Shown: positions 5,524-8,458 of the stretch, piece by piece
How the letters are laid out: each line of letters opens with the position of its first letter
Position numbering within the stretch: position 1 is the first letter of the stretch
NCBI GenBank assembly: GCA_903953455.1
Contig: CAJBJW010000269.1
Span: 1-8,458, forward strand
Reading direction: 5' to 3'
DNA: 8,458 bases
DNA from: an uncultured Pseudomonadota bacterium
GTDB taxonomy: Bacteria; Pseudomonadota; Gammaproteobacteria; Methylococcales; Methylomonadaceae
The notes under the pieces: model-generated
Seen by the model: only the letters and a program-made list of their open reading frames with translations
What the model was told of the DNA's origin: nothing
The model's database searches: none
Position numbers and translations under genes: made by a program

Positions 5524-7920
5524 ATGGCAGAAAGAAAGAGAACACCTAGTTCGCGTTACGATCAACCGCCACGCAAACGCAAAAAAAAGAAGAGAGGCTT
5601 TCCTTGGTTTACCAGTTTTTTTATGGTGGCATTGGGAGTTGGCGGTTTTGTCTTGTTTGGTTATCTGGGCATATTAGATCACAGCGTCCGTAAACAATTT
5701 GAGGGAAAACGCTGGGCCATTCCTGCACGTGTATACGCAAGTCCTGTTGAACTTTATACCGGCTACAACATGAGTGCGTCCAAATTTGAAGAATTGCTTC
5801 AAACATTGCATTATCGGCAAGATAGCAATTTAGTGGCCGAGGGCACTTATGTAAAACGTGCGCAGCAAATTACAATCAAAACACGACCCTTTGATTTTTG
5901 GGATCAGCCACAAGATAGTGGTTTATTTCGCTTAACCTTTACAGAATCAAATGTTGTCAATATTGTTGATTTAAATCAGAAACAAGACGTTGCTTTGCTG
6001 CGTATGGATCCCGCTCAAATTGGGAATTTATATCCCAATATCAAAGAAGATCGCGTATTAATTAAGCTTTCAGAAACCCCTAAAGCATTAATCGATGCAT
6101 TGCTTGCCTCGGAAGATCGTGATTTTTACCATCATTTTGGTTTGTCACCTAGAGGCATTGCCCGTGCAATGCTTGCAAATATTCGTGCGGGTGGCATGGT
6201 TCAAGGTGGTAGCACGATTACGCAGCAATTAGTCAAAAACTTTTATCTGACTTCTGAGCGGAGTTTAACGCGAAAAGTGAATGAAGCGTTGATGGCGTTG
6301 ATTTTGGAATATCGTTACAGTAAAGATGAAATTTTAGAAGCGTATTTAAATGAAATTTATTTAGGTCAAGACGGAAATAGCTCAGTGCACGGATTTGGAC
6401 TGGCGAGTGAATTTTATTTTAACAGTACCCTTAAAGATTTGCCTTTGCATCAGTTGGTATCTTTAGTTGCACTGGTGCGTGGCCCTTCATATTACGATCC
6501 ACGTCGCGTGGCGGATCGAGCAGTGTCGCGTCGTAATTTAATTTTGGATGAAATGGCATCTGCGGAGCTACTAACAGAAAAGCAAGCCAACGACGCAAAA
6601 GCAAAGTCATTGGGTGTTATGGCGAATGCGCATCGCTCAGCAAATCGTTATCCGTATTTTATGGATTTAGTAAAGCGACAACTCACGCAAGAATATCGTG
6701 AGGAAGATTTAACGTCTGAAGGGTTAAGTATTTTCACCACCATTGACACTCACATTCAAGATACACTTGAAAAAACAGTGAAAACGCAACTTGCACAGCT
6801 TGAAAAATTGCCGAATACGAAGGATTTGGAAGCTGCTGCGGTTGTGACGCGACGTGATAGCGGTGAAATTGCCGCATTGACAAGCGGGCGTGAAGTGGTG
6901 TCATCAGGCTTTAATCGCGCATTGGATGCGGTGCGTCCAATTGGCTCGTTAATTAAACCCGTTATCTATCTGACCGCGCTCAATAATCCCGAGAAGTATA
7001 CGATTACCTCAATGGTAAGTGATAGCGAAATTGTCGTGCCAAACAAAGGCAGTGCAACGTGGATACCTAAAAATTACGATCATCGTGAGCATGGCATGGT
7101 GAGTTTACATAAGGCACTTGCCCATTCTTATAATTTGGCAACTGTTCGTGTTGGTATGGATGTGGGTGTGGATCATGTCATTGATACACTTAGGGAAATG
7201 GGTGTAACACGTGAAGTTGAAAGTTACCCTTCATTTCTTCTTGGCGCAGCGCAGCTCACGCCTATGGATGTGACGCAAATGTATCAAACGCTTGCGGGTG
7301 ATGGCTTTTTAATGCATTTAAAGGGTATTCGTGCCGTTGTGGCGTCAGATGGTAAGCGTCTGCAGAGTTATCCGTTCGAGGTTAAGCAAGCTATTGATCC
7401 TTCCGTTACCTATATATTAAATACGATGCTCCAAGAAGTCATGACGGAGGGAACAGGTCATGCAGCCTACAACGTTTTTCCTAAAGAGTATGGATTAGTA
7501 GGTAAAACGGGTACAACAAATGATGCTAAAGACAGCTGGTTTGCAGGGTATTCGGGGGATTATTTATCTGTGGTTTGGGTTGGGCGCGACGATAATAAAC
7601 CCGCAGGTTTGACTGGGGCAACAGGGGCATTGCCTGTTTGGCTGTCATTGATGAAGCAAATTTCTACTCAGCCAGTCAATTTGATTCCACCCGATAATAT
7701 TACCATGGTCAATGTTGATGCAACGACTGGGCAACTGGCGAATGCAAGTTGTGGAGGTGCGCGTAGTTATCCTTATATTACCGGCTCGCAACCTAAAACA
7801 ACGGCTGGTTGTGGTGGTGTTGGTGGAGCAGGTGGCGGTGGTTTTTATGTCCCACCAGAGTTGGGCAATGATATTTATACGCCCAATCCGATAAATGATG
7901 AGTTACCGACGAATTTTTAA
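5524..7920 (+). CDS. mrcB: Bifunctional peptidoglycan glycosyltransferase/transpeptidase, PBP1b type
   Basis: This class A penicillin-binding protein polymerises lipid II and cross-links the peptides in the periplasm while anchored in the inner membrane. Its 798 residues show a basic cytoplasmic tail (PPRKRKKKKRG, 15-25), one membrane helix (about 27-51), a UB2H-like region (about 60-150), the GT51 glycosyltransferase (about 170-345) and the transpeptidase (about 430-710). GT51 motifs are intact: SEDRDFYHHFG with catalytic E197, GGSTITQQLVKN (228-239), and RKVNEAL with E254, 57 residues after E197 as in E. coli PBP1b. Transpeptidase motifs are S475-L-I-K478, S535-Y-N537 and K661-T-G663. The UB2H region separates it from PBP1a and suggests activation by a LpoB-like lipoprotein. 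A glycine-rich tail with C743 and C763 follows the catalytic domain. No Shine-Dalgarno site precedes the ATG, but the basic tail and membrane helix right after it support this start. Confidence 0.96.
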   Translation: MAERKRTPSSRYDQPPRKRKKKKRGFPWFTSFFMVALGVGGFVLFGYLGILDHSVRKQFEGKRWAIPARVYASPVELYTGYNMSASKFEELLQTLHYRQDSNLVAEGTYVKRAQQITIKTRPFDFWDQPQDSGLFRLTFTESNVVNIVDLNQKQDVALLRMDPAQIGNLYPNIKEDRVLIKLSETPKALIDALLASEDRDFYHHFGLSPRGIARAMLANIRAGGMVQGGSTITQQLVKNFYLTSERSLTRKVNEALMALILEYRYSKDEILEAYLNEIYLGQDGNSSVHGFGLASEFYFNSTLKDLPLHQLVSLVALVRGPSYYDPRRVADRAVSRRNLILDEMASAELLTEKQANDAKAKSLGVMANAHRSANRYPYFMDLVKRQLTQEYREEDLTSEGLSIFTTIDTHIQDTLEKTVKTQLAQLEKLPNTKDLEAAAVVTRRDSGEIAALTSGREVVSSGFNRALDAVRPIGSLIKPVIYLTALNNPEKYTITSMVSDSEIVVPNKGSATWIPKNYDHREHGMVSLHKALAHSYNLATVRVGMDVGVDHVIDTLREMGVTREVESYPSFLLGAAQLTPMDVTQMYQTLAGDGFLMHLKGIRAVVASDGKRLQSYPFEVKQAIDPSVTYILNTMLQEVMTEGTGHAAYNVFPKEYGLVGKTGTTNDAKDSWFAGYSGDYLSVVWVGRDDNKPAGLTGATGALPVWLSLMKQISTQPVNLIPPDNITMVNVDATTGQLANASCGGARSYPYITGSQPKTTAGCGGVGGAGGGGFYVPPELGNDIYTPNPINDELPTNF

Positions 7921-8458
7921 ATTATTTAATTCGATAAACTCACGGATTTGTTTTGCGATTTCACGTTCTTCTTGAGCGTGAATGAGCAAAATACGTGACG
8001 GACTATTTTTTGCGCTGGCATCAATATTATGTTGTAACTTTTGTTCGTTGAGATTTTTATCTAACACAAATCCGAGTCCATCTAAATTGTCTAAAATGCG
8101 TTGACGAATACGTGGCGCATTTTCTCCAATCCCACCTGTGAAAATAAGGGCGTCCACTTTGCCATTTAATACTGCGAAATACGAGCCGATATATTTTTGA
8201 ATTCGATAACAAAAAAGGCTTAGTGCAAGTTCGCACATAACATCACCTTGATTAGCGTTTTCTAAAATGGTGCGCATGTCACTTTCACCGCAAATACCTT
8301 TTAATCCACTTTGTTTATTGAGTAGTTGATTGATTTCCTCAAATGTCTTTCCTTCTTTTGCTAAGGTGAGGGCAATCATCGGATCAATATCACCACAGCG
8401 ACTTGCCATAATGAGGCCTTCTGTTGGTGAGAACCCCATTGATGTATCAATGCTCACG
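7903..8458 (-). CDS. ackA: Acetate kinase, C-terminal part (5' end beyond right edge)
   Basis: About 185 C-terminal residues of a protein of roughly 400 are present. Acetate kinase interconverts acetate plus ATP with acetyl phosphate plus ADP in the cytoplasm. Recognisable ASKHA/acetate kinase motifs are SIDTSMGFSPTEGL at the window edge, CGDIDP, the SGLKGICGESDMR segment, the nucleotide-binding IFTGGIGENAPRIR about 105 residues in, and EEREIA near the end, where the family places the Mg2+-ligating glutamate. The frame is still open at the edge; a GTG at 8457 encodes an internal valine and is not the start. The stop at 7903-7905 lies inside mrcB, so the two convergent genes overlap by 18 bp and no terminator separates them. 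Butyrate or propionate kinase is possible, but the motifs favour acetate kinase. In methylotrophs this enzyme often accompanies phosphoketolase; the partner would lie outside the window. Confidence 0.93.
   Translation of the reverse strand, partial: VSIDTSMGFSPTEGLIMASRCGDIDPMIALTLAKEGKTFEEINQLLNKQSGLKGICGESDMRTILENANQGDVMCELALSLFCYRIQKYIGSYFAVLNGKVDALIFTGGIGENAPRIRQRILDNLDGLGFVLDKNLNEQKLQHNIDASAKNSPSRILLIHAQEEREIAKQIREFIELNNLKIRR

Noticed and set aside
7712..7894. A 60-codon plus-strand frame in the mrcB 3' end.
   Set aside because: It is a +1 shadow of the glycine-rich mrcB tail and gives Val-rich low-complexity sequence.
8455..8457. GTG as a possible start codon of the acetate kinase gene.
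   Set aside because: The protein would begin in the middle of the conserved DTSMGF region and be half the family length; the frame simply continues past the window edge.
1..8458. A novel defence, mobile or biosynthetic system.
   Set aside because: Every long open frame with credible coding character maps to a known housekeeping or C1-metabolism family; there are no direct repeat arrays, transposase motifs, tRNA or attachment sites, and no large unexplained gap.

Overview
The window looks like chromosome of a low-GC, methylotrophic gammaproteobacterium. The main pointers are a formyltransferase/hydrolase complex subunit B gene (fhcB, tetrahydromethanopterin-linked formaldehyde oxidation) and a PBP1b-type penicillin-binding protein with a region in the UB2H position, a gammaproteobacterial trait. 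A methanotroph or a Methylophaga-like methylotroph would fit. The sequence alone does not settle the genus.

Layout. Positions 1-5372 hold five genes on the minus strand, all read right to left: trkA, trkH, hslO, pcd (pterin-4a-carbinolamine dehydratase) and fhcB, which runs off the left edge. Spacing is tight: 9 nt between trkA and trkH, 32 nt between trkH and hslO, 67 nt between hslO and pcd, and 8 nt between pcd and fhcB. The 67-nt gap has a possible internal promoter, so trkA-trkH-hslO and pcd-fhcB may be two transcription units. A 151-bp AT-rich divergent region (5373-5523) separates trkA from mrcB (PBP1b), which reads rightward to 7920. The 3' end of mrcB overlaps by 18 bp the 3' end of a convergent, partial acetate kinase gene (ackA) that leaves the window on the right.

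How the genes fit together. TrkH and TrkA form the channel and the nucleotide-binding regulatory subunit of a K+ uptake system. Hsp33 (hslO) is a redox-activated chaperone. FhcB belongs to the complex that releases formate from formyl-tetrahydromethanopterin, and the adjacent pterin dehydratase may act in pterin metabolism. PBP1b polymerises and cross-links peptidoglycan. Acetate kinase may belong to a phosphoketolase or phosphotransacetylase route beyond the right edge.

I see no mobile element, CRISPR array, RNA gene, phage or defence gene, and no stretch over 300 bp without a gene. No undescribed system is evident. The points most worth a second look are the loss of cofactor ligands in FhcB, the pcd-fhcB coupling with an extended PCD tail, and the joining of K+ uptake, redox chaperone and C1 genes in one co-directional run.
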